14,247 bases of DNA from Elusimicrobiota bacterium (GCA_023393825.1 JAEXBW010000026.1:1-14247), one strand, 5' to 3'; positions 1 to 8,478 are shown, counted from the stretch's first letter. A program made the numbers and translations. Notes: a model not told the origin generated them from the letters alone.

Positions 1-3000
1 CCAAACAGGCTGAAGCGGCGGAAGTAGCCAGAGCAGAAAGATTACTTAAGCAGAAAGGCATAAAGAAAGACGCATACGGCAATCCTTTGAAGCAAGCTAA
101 TGCGGCCGATGTAAAAACCGCGGCAGCCAAAGTAAAAGCAGCTAAGCAGCCCAAAGCCGTAAAGAAAACTCCTCAAACGGAACAGGTACAGTTCAAAGTT
201 ATAACAAAAGAAGGTCAGAACGCCTTAGTTAACCGCAACGGCACATTAACGGCTGTAGTGGGAGAAGGCTCGGGCGGCAGCGGCGCGATAAGCGGCGCAA
301 AAACTTTGACGGCGGCAGAAAAGGCGGAGATAGCTGCAAGAACGGCAAAAGACGCGGCTGAAGCGGAATCAAAAGCAGCGGCAGCGGCGGAAGAATTATT
401 GAGGGAAAGCGCCTATGCAAAAGCCAACCCCAGACCGTTCAAAGGCAATTTCTTGTTCAATAAGCCCTACAATCAGTTGTCTTCTTGGCGCAAATGGGCT
501 TTTGACGCATATTACTTTAAGATAAATCCCGCGTTCCAACTGACGGGCGACATAACCAAAGGCTTAGCCAAAAACCCCGGTAAGACGACGATGATGGGTT
601 CGTTGCCCTTGGGCAGCACGGCGGAAGCTTTAGTAGCCAACCCTATCGGAATATACGCGAGCGTTGGACAGCAGGCTAACAACGGGTTTAGCGTAGTAAG
701 ATTAGCGCAGGAAGCGAATTCTTTAGGACAAGGCGCTAACATAGCCAAAACAGGCAGCAATTTACTTAAAATAAAGAATACGGTAACACCGTTAACGCCG
801 ATACAACAGGCGATGGCATTGGGCGGCATTGTTAACTTGCCCAAGCTGGTAACCGTATTAAACGAACCGCACAGCGGCGGCAGCGCATCAATGAGAATAA
901 CAGGCTCAAGCAATTATTATTCTTCCCTGACGCCCGCTCAAACAGCCAAAATTGAAGAAAAGACTGTAGCCCCTTCTAAAGAAAACACAATAAAATTTAA
1001 AGAGGCCAAGCCCGAAGCAGTTAAGCCCGAAATCATAACACCCGCCGCCGCAACAACAGTTGCAAAGCCGCAGATGACGGTTAAGAAAAATGATAATACG
1101 GCTTTAGACAGAGCCGCTGTAAAGTCTAATATTTTCCCTTTCCTTTCTTTTGCTCCTTTTACTCAACCGGTAAAAGAAGTTCCTGTCGCTTTTGAAACCT
1201 ATTACGACGCCCAGCAAAAAGATTTTAACTACTGGAATACCCAAGACGCAATGGAAAGCATTAAAGAAGAGCAATCCATAGCCTCCGCATGGGACAGAGT
1301 TAAAAAAGACCCGCTTAAAGGTAATTTAAATTCAGTTTTGGTTACCATAAAAGCAGGTAGCAGAATATTTGATATACAGCACGGCGCGGCTACGACAGAC
1401 CCCAAAACCAAGGGGATTATAGTCCACGGTCCCGCGCTTAAGCGCGCAAGAGGCACTCACGATAACTTCGGCCTTACAAAAATAATTTTTAAACACGGCG
1501 AATCAAGAGAAGTTATGCCCGTGAGCGCGGTAAAGAAATCTGACTTAATGAAGCTTCCTTATATCTTAAGGAATTATGCGCCCGTTCAGGCCGAAAGCAA
1601 CGATAAAAAACTTATTTATCGCGTGCCTTCCCAAAGAGGTAATTTGCTTATAGCCTTCAGCAAGACGGAAGAAGGCCGTTATATGTTGGTAACAATGTAT
1701 TACGATATGACAAACACCTCCCGCGGAGTTGGTTTATCTCCCAGAAGAGATGCACAAAAAACGGTTGCGCCAGAAAAGAATTTTTATATGCTCCAGCCGC
1801 AGTTTATGCAGGCAAATCAGGCTGTCCGTCCCTCGTCAAAGCAACAGGTTCCTCTCTTGGCGGCGAATTATGTTCCCGAAGGCTGGAAACTTGTAAATAA
1901 ATACGATAGCGAAAAGTATGCCTCTTTAGCGCATACCCGCACGGAAATTGCCGTAACTCCTCAAAAGTTTGATTTTAACGTTAACTCCAATATTTCCGAC
2001 CCGATGGTATTAAGCGCGTTCTTCCTTATGCCTTTGATGATGAAAATAAAAGGAAGAAAGCCTTTGCACAAACAGGCAAAAGACCAGTATTTAACAACTC
2101 CTGTTTCAGCGGAAGACCTTTTGGGCAATTCAAATGAATCTTCGGACAATTTGTCTTTTGCGGAAGATGGCTTCTTCCTTACTTACGAAGACGCCGCCAA
2201 CCCCGGTAGAGAATTGCTCTTGCCCGTTGACCTTGATATAGATAACAGCTTTAAAACAAAAGGATACAACAGGGTTTACCTTAACAAAAACGGTATAGCC
2301 GAACTTAGAAATAACAGAAAAGAACCTAAACCGATGTCCGGTTTCTTTATGAAATTAAACGGTTATACACAAGATTTTGCGGATTTTATATCCCTTGCAG
2401 GCGCGGCCGAATTAAACGGCAATCTTAAGATAAAACTCTTACAGGTAGGCAAGCGCGCGCCTAAAGAAATTGTAGCGGTAAAACTTTATACCGACGAACT
2501 TGCACCTCTTCCCGTTGAAGTAGAATTGCCCGCGGGCCTTATAAAAGAAACAGATACCTTAGTAATGCTTGACACGGGCGAAATTGCCGTGCTGGAAGCA
2601 GGCTCAAAAGAAGCGGAAGTGATAGAAGATTACTATATAAGACTTCCCAAAAATCAAATAGGCAATTTGGTTTCTATCTTAAAAATCAGCCCCAGAAGAT
2701 TTGGTATACAGATAGCATCTACCAAAGATAAAGCGGGCGTGGTTATAAAAGAAGTTTCAATGACCAGCGTAAGCTTGGGCAAAACCTTTGCCCCTGTCGT
2801 CGGCCCCACTTTAGGTATGAGCGAAGCCAATGCCAACAGTCTTATGTTTATAATAAACTACCTGTTGCCCGGTTTATCTTCTTTCTTTAACCCGATACTC
2901 AATAAATTCGGGGAGAAGAAATTGCTTCTCGTTTCCTTATATCTCTCCGCCGCGGCAGGCATTATAGCTACGGCCTCGGGCTTCTACGGTTTTGTTGAAG

Positions 3001-4385
3001 GCATGCCGCATAATCCTTGGAGAACGACAGGCTTTGTAACGGCGGTTTCCTTGATGGCGGTGTCTGGCATATTAAAGCAGCTTGTTTGCAATATGCTTAT
3101 AAGAGCAAACAGGGGCGACGTTTCAGCCACAAAAATGTCCTCCGCAAATAAAGTTACCAAAAAGGGAAAAGGCCAAATAGCAAAACCTGTTCAAAAGGTT
3201 GCCTTTGCCGATGTTATGAAGAGAGCAAAAGAAGTATTTACAAAAAAATCTTCTCTCTCTCTGCAAGACGCCTTCTTCTACAACTTAAGCTTTATGTTTA
3301 AGAACTTCGGCACATTGCTCTTTTTAGCCCTGCCTTATCCGATTAACTGGACTATCAAAATGATAACGGGCATAGATTTGGGCTTGGACTATTCTTTAAG
3401 CTTTCCGATATACGCGGCCTTCTCAATGTTTACCTTGTGGAAGACATATGACTCTCACTTAAGAGATCCTTACACCAAAAAGCCCACTGCTAAAGAGAGT
3501 ATAGCCGCTGCGGCAAAAGAAGCTTCCTTAACGGTTGAAGAATACCAAAAGCAGGTTTTGGAACAAAATCAGCAAAAGGAAGATATAAAGCTTATGAGTA
3601 CTTCCGCGCAGACGCTTGCGGCTGACCAAGCTAACGATAAAGAACACGGTGTTATGAATGTCCTTAAGACAAAAAAGAGCGTGCTTGCCGTAACTGTTGC
3701 GATGACGCTTGCAACCGTACACGAGTTTGTTCTTTCAAGTTCATTCGCCTCTTTACTCAAAAAATCTTTTGAAGACGGCGCCGCATCTAACTTTATGGTT
3801 GCTCTGTGCCTTTACATTCCTTTGGTGGTAGGCAGATTGCTTGGCAATGTGGCGGGGCAAAGAATGTCGCCCTCCAGCTTATACATTGTCGGCTCGGCCT
3901 TATCAGCGATAGGAACGGGTATAGTGATGATGGGCATAGGCAACCCTTACGCGGTAATGACCGGCGCTGCAGTAGCAAGTTTGGGCGTGGGAAACTTCTT
4001 TACTCAAATGTACAATTACCTTACGGCAAAGTATCCCGAACATAACAGAGAAATATCCGTAATACTTTCCGTAACAATGGCTCTTGCCTCTCTTATGGCG
4101 CTGCCCGCAAGATATTTAGTGGACTGGACGGGAATACAAAACGTAAGCATTATGTATTCTATGCTCGGTTTGACAATAAGCTTAATACTTACAAGCAATA
4201 TGATGAAAGATTCCACTATGTATAAGTTTGTATCGCAGCTTGTGGCCGATCACAAAGATCAGAAAGTAAATAAATCCGCAGGCAAAACACCTTCCGCGCA
4301 GGAAACTAAAATCCCCGGTAAGATAATAGAGCAAGAACAACGCCCTATTCCTCCGACGGATATTAACAATCCCCTGCCCAACTAA
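1..4385 (+). CDS. Giant protein with C-terminal MFS-like membrane domain (5' end outside window)
   Basis: The reading frame is open from the left edge (first full codon at 3), so the true start is upstream; the TTG at 87 is not a convincing start. About 1,460 residues are visible. The first ~140 (to about nt 420) are Ala/Lys-rich and helix-prone, with a short Gly/Ser stretch near nt 260-295. From about nt 420 to 2800 the protein is soluble-looking, with no family I recognise and one hydrophobic stretch near nt 2000-2055. From about nt 2838 to 4210 there are roughly 11-12 hydrophobic helices in two halves, separated by a charged Ala/Lys/Gln-rich loop (about nt 3450-3665). Both halves carry loop sequences resembling MFS motif A (about nt 2860-2925 and 3825-3875), the second containing GRLLGNVAGQR. 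The C-terminal tail is hydrophilic and Pro-rich. A typical MFS protein is 400-500 residues, so this is a large fusion. Substrate and role are unknown; MFS membership is likely but inferred from pattern only. A terminator follows the stop. Confidence 0.8.
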   Translation, partial: KQAEAAEVARAERLLKQKGIKKDAYGNPLKQANAADVKTAAAKVKAAKQPKAVKKTPQTEQVQFKVITKEGQNALVNRNGTLTAVVGEGSGGSGAISGAKTLTAAEKAEIAARTAKDAAEAESKAAAAAEELLRESAYAKANPRPFKGNFLFNKPYNQLSSWRKWAFDAYYFKINPAFQLTGDITKGLAKNPGKTTMMGSLPLGSTAEALVANPIGIYASVGQQANNGFSVVRLAQEANSLGQGANIAKTGSNLLKIKNTVTPLTPIQQAMALGGIVNLPKLVTVLNEPHSGGSASMRITGSSNYYSSLTPAQTAKIEEKTVAPSKENTIKFKEAKPEAVKPEIITPAAATTVAKPQMTVKKNDNTALDRAAVKSNIFPFLSFAPFTQPVKEVPVAFETYYDAQQKDFNYWNTQDAMESIKEEQSIASAWDRVKKDPLKGNLNSVLVTIKAGSRIFDIQHGAATTDPKTKGIIVHGPALKRARGTHDNFGLTKIIFKHGESREVMPVSAVKKSDLMKLPYILRNYAPVQAESNDKKLIYRVPSQRGNLLIAFSKTEEGRYMLVTMYYDMTNTSRGVGLSPRRDAQKTVAPEKNFYMLQPQFMQANQAVRPSSKQQVPLLAANYVPEGWKLVNKYDSEKYASLAHTRTEIAVTPQKFDFNVNSNISDPMVLSAFFLMPLMMKIKGRKPLHKQAKDQYLTTPVSAEDLLGNSNESSDNLSFAEDGFFLTYEDAANPGRELLLPVDLDIDNSFKTKGYNRVYLNKNGIAELRNNRKEPKPMSGFFMKLNGYTQDFADFISLAGAAELNGNLKIKLLQVGKRAPKEIVAVKLYTDELAPLPVEVELPAGLIKETDTLVMLDTGEIAVLEAGSKEAEVIEDYYIRLPKNQIGNLVSILKISPRRFGIQIASTKDKAGVVIKEVSMTSVSLGKTFAPVVGPTLGMSEANANSLMFIINYLLPGLSSFFNPILNKFGEKKLLLVSLYLSAAAGIIATASGFYGFVEGMPHNPWRTTGFVTAVSLMAVSGILKQLVCNMLIRANRGDVSATKMSSANKVTKKGKGQIAKPVQKVAFADVMKRAKEVFTKKSSLSLQDAFFYNLSFMFKNFGTLLFLALPYPINWTIKMITGIDLGLDYSLSFPIYAAFSMFTLWKTYDSHLRDPYTKKPTAKESIAAAAKEASLTVEEYQKQVLEQNQQKEDIKLMSTSAQTLAADQANDKEHGVMNVLKTKKSVLAVTVAMTLATVHEFVLSSSFASLLKKSFEDGAASNFMVALCLYIPLVVGRLLGNVAGQRMSPSSLYIVGSALSAIGTGIVMMGIGNPYAVMTGAAVASLGVGNFFTQMYNYLTAKYPEHNREISVILSVTMALASLMALPARYLVDWTGIQNVSIMYSMLGLTISLILTSNMMKDSTMYKFVSQLVADHKDQKVNKSAGKTPSAQETKIPGKIIEQEQRPIPPTDINNPLPN

Positions 4386-4405
4386 AGGGACTGTTTAAAA
4401 ACTAT

Positions 4406-4440
4406 AAAAAACCCCGCTTTTAAAGGCGGGGTTTTTAGTT
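4406..4440 (+). terminator. Intrinsic terminator after the giant MFS-like gene
   Basis: The stem CCCCGC/GCGGGG (4412-4417 with 4426-4431) is extended by an A-run on the left and a T-run on the right, with an 8-nt loop. The T-run at 4432-4436 follows directly. It lies 20 nt after the stop codon and isolates the upstream gene from the symporter. The A-run on the left would let it work in both directions, although no convergent gene is present. Confidence 0.9.
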
Positions 4441-4462
4441 TGATTTAAATGCTATTTTTTTG

Positions 4463-4491
4463 TTTACATTTATGTCCTTAAATGTTAAATT
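4463..4491 (+). promoter_or_regulatory. Candidate sigma-70-type promoter for the symporter
   Basis: TTTACA at 4463-4468 (5 of 6 to the -35 consensus) is separated by 17 nt from TAAATT at 4486-4491 (4 of 6 to the -10 consensus). It lies in an AT-rich gap between a terminator and a gene with a strong ribosome binding site, which is where a promoter is needed. AT-rich sequence yields such matches by chance, so this is a candidate only. Confidence 0.4.
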
Positions 4492-4495
4492 TAAC
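4484..4495. promoter_or_regulatory. Perfect 12-bp palindrome, candidate operator
   Basis: GTTAAATTTAAC is a perfect inverted repeat covering the proposed -10 element of the symporter promoter. TTAAAT also occurs just upstream at 4478-4483. A dimeric repressor site overlapping -10 would fit a sugar-inducible transporter, but no regulator gene is in the window and AT-rich palindromes can be accidental. Confidence 0.3.
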
Positions 4496-4529
4496 TCGTA
4501 TGGCAGTAAAGTTCCAAATTAATTGAGTT

Positions 4530-4536
4530 AAGGAGG
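4530..4536 (+). promoter_or_regulatory. Strong ribosome binding site of the symporter
   Basis: AAGGAGG is a near-full Shine-Dalgarno match placed 6 nt before the ATG at 4543. It fixes that start and is the strongest such site in the window, suggesting high translation of the transporter. Confidence 0.85.
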
Positions 4537-4542
4537 TCTTTA

Positions 4543-6252
4543 ATGTTGCTTACGGTTTCTTCTTTTCTGTTCTTCACGCTTCTGGTTGTGGCGATATCTT
4601 ATTATAAAACAAGAAAGGCGGATAGTCATTCTCAGACGGGTTATTTCCTTGCAGGCAGAGGTTTAACAGGCTGGGTTATAGCTTCTTCCTTGATGCTTAC
4701 AAACCTTTCTACCGAGCAAATGGTAGGTTTGAACGGGCAAGGTTATACGGATAATATGTCCGTTATGGGTTGGGAAGTTGGCGCTTCCTTGGCTCTCATC
4801 GTTGTGGCTTTTTTCTTTTTGCCGCGTTACCTTAAAAAAGGTTATGCGACTATTCCCGATTTTGTGGGGGAAAGATATGACGCCGCCACAAAACAAATAG
4901 TTAACTGGCTGTTTCTCTTCGGTTATGTCCTTATACTTTTGCCTATCGTGCTTTATTCTGGCGCGGTGGGTATGAGCGGTATTTTTAACATAATGGGCAA
5001 TTTTAATGTTTCTTATATGACAAGTATTTATGTTGTCGTATGGGGAATAGGAATTTTAGGTATTTTATATACGGTATGCGGCGGCCTTCGCATTATGGCC
5101 ATTGCAGATACAATTAACGGTGTAGGTTTGCTTGTCGGCGGGCTTATGATACCCGTCTTCGGTCTTATGGCGCTTGGCGGCGGCAACCCAGTGGATGGCT
5201 TTCAGCTTTTATTGCAAGACTGCCCGCAAAAGTTTAATGCCATCGGCGCGTCAACGGACCCTGTACCCTTTGCCACAATGTTTACGGGTATGTTCCTTGT
5301 AAATCTTTTTTACTGGGGTACAAACCAAACAATTATACAGCGCGCGCTGGCGGCAAAGAATTTGAAAGAAGGCCAAAAAGGCGTTTTGCTTGCCGCTATA
5401 ATGAAGCTGTTTGGCCCCGTATTTCTTATTTTACCTGGTATTATAGCGTTTAAATTATTTGCGGATAACCCTCTCTCCCGCGGGGATTTGGCGTATCCTA
5501 TGCTGGTAAATGCCGTGCTGCCCACATTCCTTGTCGGCTTTTTTGCGGCGGTATTATTTGGCGCTATATTAAGCTCGTTTAACGCGGGGTTAAATTCAAC
5601 TTCAACCCTGTTTATGTTAAATGTATACAAAGAATATATAAAGCCCGAAGCTACCGAGGACGAATTGGTTAAAAAAGGTAAATGGGCGGGTATAATATTG
5701 GCCGTATTTGCAATGTTGGTAGCCCCGCTTATTGCTAAAGCATCATCGGGCCTGTTTCAGTATTTACAGACGGTAAACGGCTTTTATAACGTGCCAATAT
5801 TCACGCTTATGGTTGTTGGTATGTTAAGCAAGAAAGCGCCTGCAATATCTGCCAAAATTGCGCTGCTTTTCTTTATAGTTGTTTACGGCTTAAGCCAGTT
5901 TACGGGTATGTCTGGCGGGTTTAAAGAGTTTATGGCATCGGGCGACCCTGCCGTGTTAAAAGGCATTGCGGCGTTTATGTATTCCGTTTTGCCGGGGTTC
6001 CTGCACGATGTTTTCTTTAAATTCTCCAGCTGGCACTTTTTGCACGCTTTGGCGATATTGTTTGTTATCTGCGCCGCGTTTATGTGGATTATGGGCAGGT
6101 TCTATCCTTCCAAACACACATACGAAGACGCCTTGGATAAACATATCGTTGATACCAAACAGTGGGATAAACTTGTCCCCGTCAGCATTGGTATATTTTT
6201 GAGCGTTGTCGGTTTGTATTTGCTGTTTTCCCAACTGGGGATAGCGGCTTAA
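4543..6252 (+). CDS. Na+/sugar symporter of the SSS family (YidK/SglT-like, probable galactose uptake)
   Basis: This 569-residue inner-membrane protein of the solute:sodium symporter family would import a sugar, most likely galactose (possibly glucose), with Na+. It is full length for the family (E. coli YidK is about 570) and has many hydrophobic helices throughout. Family hallmarks include SSLMLTNLSTEQMVGLNGQG (residues 48-67), LPRYLKKGYATIPDFVGERY (93-112) and the LNSTSTLF helix (350-357). Aligned from memory with Vibrio SglT, the sugar-contacting positions appear kept: Q59, E78, N254, Y257 and K288, with Q409 a less certain match. N-terminal sequence also tracks YidK closely. The ATG at 4543 is set by the AAGGAGG site. 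It sits directly upstream of galK-galE-galT, which supports galactose as substrate, but a terminator separates it from them. Family assignment is very secure; substrate is inferred from context and residue matches. Confidence 0.93.
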   Translation: MLLTVSSFLFFTLLVVAISYYKTRKADSHSQTGYFLAGRGLTGWVIASSLMLTNLSTEQMVGLNGQGYTDNMSVMGWEVGASLALIVVAFFFLPRYLKKGYATIPDFVGERYDAATKQIVNWLFLFGYVLILLPIVLYSGAVGMSGIFNIMGNFNVSYMTSIYVVVWGIGILGILYTVCGGLRIMAIADTINGVGLLVGGLMIPVFGLMALGGGNPVDGFQLLLQDCPQKFNAIGASTDPVPFATMFTGMFLVNLFYWGTNQTIIQRALAAKNLKEGQKGVLLAAIMKLFGPVFLILPGIIAFKLFADNPLSRGDLAYPMLVNAVLPTFLVGFFAAVLFGAILSSFNAGLNSTSTLFMLNVYKEYIKPEATEDELVKKGKWAGIILAVFAMLVAPLIAKASSGLFQYLQTVNGFYNVPIFTLMVVGMLSKKAPAISAKIALLFFIVVYGLSQFTGMSGGFKEFMASGDPAVLKGIAAFMYSVLPGFLHDVFFKFSSWHFLHALAILFVICAAFMWIMGRFYPSKHTYEDALDKHIVDTKQWDKLVPVSIGIFLSVVGLYLLFSQLGIAA

Positions 6253-6263
6253 GTTTTACTAAA

Positions 6264-6305
6264 GCGCGGGGTTTTTAAAAAGCCCCGCGCCGTTTTATAT
6301 TTTTA
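6264..6305 (+). terminator. Strong hairpin terminator between symporter and galK
   Basis: An 8-bp perfect stem, GCGCGGGG (6264-6271) with CCCCGCGC (6283-6290), has an A/T loop that can pair further. The T-rich stretch TTTTATATTTTT (6293-6304) follows. It begins 11 nt after the symporter stop and should stop or attenuate transcription before galK. The galK ribosome binding site (GAGGG, 6308-6312) follows the tail almost directly, leaving little room for a separate galK promoter. Confidence 0.85.
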
Positions 6306-6319
6306 ACGAGGGTAAGGGA

Positions 6320-7480
6320 ATGGATTTAAATCTTCTTCAGTCTAAGTTTACGGAACTTTTCGGTGGTAAGGCGGCAAATCTTTTTTTTGCGCCCGGCAGA
6401 GCCAATTTGATTGGCGAACATACGGACTATAACGGGGGCAATGTATTCCCCTGCGCGTTAACCTTCGGCACATATCTTTTGGCCGCAAAGAGAAACGACG
6501 ATAAAATAAATTTTTATTCTTTAAATTTTCCTAAAGACGGTCTTATTTCAACAGATTTAAAAACATATAAAAAAGGCGCGGACTGGACCAATTATCCCAA
6601 GGGTATGTTGGACGTTATGCTTAAGGCGGGCGCGCCGATAAACAGCGGTTTTGACGCGGTTTATATGGGCAATATTCCCAACGGTGCGGGGCTATCTTCC
6701 TCCGCCTCCATAGAAGTTTTAACGGGCGTTATGCTTAACACTTTTTTTAACTGCGGGCTTGATATGCTGCAAATCGCCTTGCTTGGCCAAAAGGCGGAAA
6801 ATCAATTTGTCGGCGTAAACTGCGGTATTATGGACCAGTTTATTATTGCCAAAGGCAAAAAAGATAATGCCGTTTTGCTTGACTGCAACAGCCTGCGTTA
6901 TACCCACGTTCCCGTCGTGCTTAAGGGCGTTTCCATACTTATAGCCAATACAAATAAAAGGCGCGAACTGGCGGACTCTAAATATAATGAAAGACGCGGC
7001 GAATGCGACGGCGCGCTTGCGCTGCTTAAACAAAAATTTAATATTAAAGCCTTGTGCGATTTAACGCTTGAGCAATTAGAATCTGCAAAAGATTTAATAC
7101 CAAATCCCGTCGTGTATAAACGCGCGCGCCACGCCGTGGCGGAAAACGCCCGCACATTAAAAGCCGTTGACCTTTTAAAAGCGGGGGAAATTAAAGCTTT
7201 TGCAAAACTTATGGACGCCTCCCACGCGTCGCTTCGCGACGATTACGAAGTTACGGGTAAAGAACTTGATGCTATTGTAGCCGCGCTGCAAAAGCAGCAG
7301 GGCGTGCTTGGCGCAAGAATGATGGGCGCGGGTTTTGGCGGCTGCAGTATTGCTTTGGTTGAGGATTCTTTTATAGAACCCGTCAAAGCCGCCGTTGCCA
7401 AAGAATATTTTGAAAAGACAGGCCTTAAAGCTGATTTTTACGTCGCTGGTATCGGCGACGGCGCGGGGCTTATTAAATAA
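6320..7480 (+). CDS. galK: Galactokinase
   Basis: This cytoplasmic kinase of the GHMP family phosphorylates alpha-D-galactose with ATP to galactose-1-phosphate, the first committed step of the Leloir pathway. At 386 residues it has the usual GalK length. The galactokinase signature PGRANLIGEHTDYNGG is at residues 25-40. The glycine/serine-rich ATP-binding GHMP motif (NIPNGAGLSSSAS) is at 118-130. The catalytic Asp is D172 in GIMDQF, matching D174 of the E. coli enzyme. The C-terminal GHMP motif GARMMGAGFGGC lies near residues 331-342. The ATG at 6320 has GAGGG 7 nt upstream and places the signature where expected. galE follows after 18 nt with no terminator, so galK, galE and galT are very likely cotranscribed. 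Transcription may come partly by read-through from the symporter promoter. All key motifs are intact. Confidence 0.97.
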   Translation: MDLNLLQSKFTELFGGKAANLFFAPGRANLIGEHTDYNGGNVFPCALTFGTYLLAAKRNDDKINFYSLNFPKDGLISTDLKTYKKGADWTNYPKGMLDVMLKAGAPINSGFDAVYMGNIPNGAGLSSSASIEVLTGVMLNTFFNCGLDMLQIALLGQKAENQFVGVNCGIMDQFIIAKGKKDNAVLLDCNSLRYTHVPVVLKGVSILIANTNKRRELADSKYNERRGECDGALALLKQKFNIKALCDLTLEQLESAKDLIPNPVVYKRARHAVAENARTLKAVDLLKAGEIKAFAKLMDASHASLRDDYEVTGKELDAIVAALQKQQGVLGARMMGAGFGGCSIALVEDSFIEPVKAAVAKEYFEKTGLKADFYVAGIGDGAGLIK

Positions 7481-7498
7481 ATTCGGAGATATTGTTTT

Positions 7499-8473
7499 AT
7501 GACTAACATACTTGTGATAGGCGGCGCTGGGTACATAGGTTCTCACGCGGTAAAGATGCTTGTAAAGCAGGGTTTTAATGTAACCGTGTACGATAATCTT
7601 TCCAAAGGCCACAGAAAGGCCGTTAAGGGAACGGTTTTTGTTAAGGGCGATTTGGGCGATAAAAAGAAGCTGGCAAAAGTTTTCGCGCAGTATAAAACCG
7701 ACGCGGTTATGCACTTTGCCGCTTTTACGGAAGTGGGCGAAAGCGTTAAAGAACCCGCCAAATATTACAATAACAATGTCGTAAAAGTTCTTAACCTTTT
7801 AGACGCTATGAAGGACGCTGGCGTAAAGTATTTTGTTTTCTCTTCCACGGCCGCCACTTTTGGCGAGCCGCAAACGCCCAAGATAAGCGAAAGCCACCCG
7901 CAAAACCCAATTAATCCTTACGGTCAAACCAAACTTACCGTGGAAAAGATTTTGAAAGATTACGATACCGCCTACGGCATAAAAAGCGCGGTACTGCGGT
8001 ACTTTAACGCGGCAGGCGCCGACGACAGCGGTTTTATAGGCGAGGCGCACGAGCCTGAAAGCCACCTTATCCCCATAATATTGCAGGCGGCAAAAGGCGT
8101 GAGGGAGAGTATAAAAGTTTTCGGCACCGATTACCCCACAAAAGATGGCACCTGCGTAAGAGATTTTGTGCATGTAAACGATTTATCTTCCGCCCACATA
8201 CTTGCCCTGCAAAGAATGATGAAGCTTAATGTAAGCGATAATTTTAACCTTGGCAGCGGCAGCGGATTTAGCGTTAAAGAAGTTATTGAAGCCGTGCAAA
8301 AAATAACTGGCCGCCCGATAAAGATTGACTACGCTCCGCGCCGCGGGGGGGACCCTGCCGTACTTGTTGCGGACAGCGCAAAAGCCGTAAAGGTTTTAGG
8401 ATGGCAAATTTACTATAATTTAGATAAAATTATATCAACCGCTTGGAAGTGGGAACTTAAAAGGAAATATTAA
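7499..8473 (+). CDS. galE: UDP-glucose 4-epimerase
   Basis: This NAD-dependent extended short-chain dehydrogenase/reductase interconverts UDP-galactose and UDP-glucose, regenerating the UDP-glucose used by GalT and supplying UDP-galactose for glycans. The 324 residues are close to the usual 330-340. The NAD-binding GGAGYIG is at residues 8-14, followed by YDNLSKGH (31-38), typical of GalE. The active site shows SST at 115-117 and the YxxxK pair Y141/K145 (YGQTK). RYFNAAGAD and the downstream EPESHLIP are further GalE hallmarks. The ATG at 7499 is preceded by GGAG at 7485-7488, about 10 nt away. Packed between galK and galT, it belongs to the same transcript. UDP-GlcNAc epimerase activity cannot be excluded from sequence alone, but context strongly favours galactose metabolism. 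Confidence 0.96.
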   Translation: MTNILVIGGAGYIGSHAVKMLVKQGFNVTVYDNLSKGHRKAVKGTVFVKGDLGDKKKLAKVFAQYKTDAVMHFAAFTEVGESVKEPAKYYNNNVVKVLNLLDAMKDAGVKYFVFSSTAATFGEPQTPKISESHPQNPINPYGQTKLTVEKILKDYDTAYGIKSAVLRYFNAAGADDSGFIGEAHEPESHLIPIILQAAKGVRESIKVFGTDYPTKDGTCVRDFVHVNDLSSAHILALQRMMKLNVSDNFNLGSGSGFSVKEVIEAVQKITGRPIKIDYAPRRGGDPAVLVADSAKAVKVLGWQIYYNLDKIISTAWKWELKRKY

Positions 8474-8478
8474 AGCTT

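Noticed and set aside
87..89. TTG as the start of the giant gene
   Set aside because: The same frame stays open with similar Ala/Lys-rich sequence to the left edge, so the protein begins outside the window.
1433..1446. A perfect 14-bp palindrome, CGCGCTTAAGCGCG
   Set aside because: It lies within the coding frame of the giant gene, encodes an ordinary stretch of the protein, and has no T-run or nearby gene start; likely chance.
3806..4045. A plus-strand 79-codon frame inside the giant gene
   Set aside because: It overlaps the second half of the membrane domain in another frame, which reads well as transmembrane protein; nothing supports an internal gene.
7226..7240. A hairpin CGTCGC/GCGACG inside galK
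   Set aside because: It is within a conserved coding region and lacks any regulatory context.
7175..7714. A long minus-strand open frame of 179 codons across the galK-galE junction
   Set aside because: It is antisense to two well-supported genes with intact motifs, shows no recognisable protein features, and is explained by codon bias on the coding strand.
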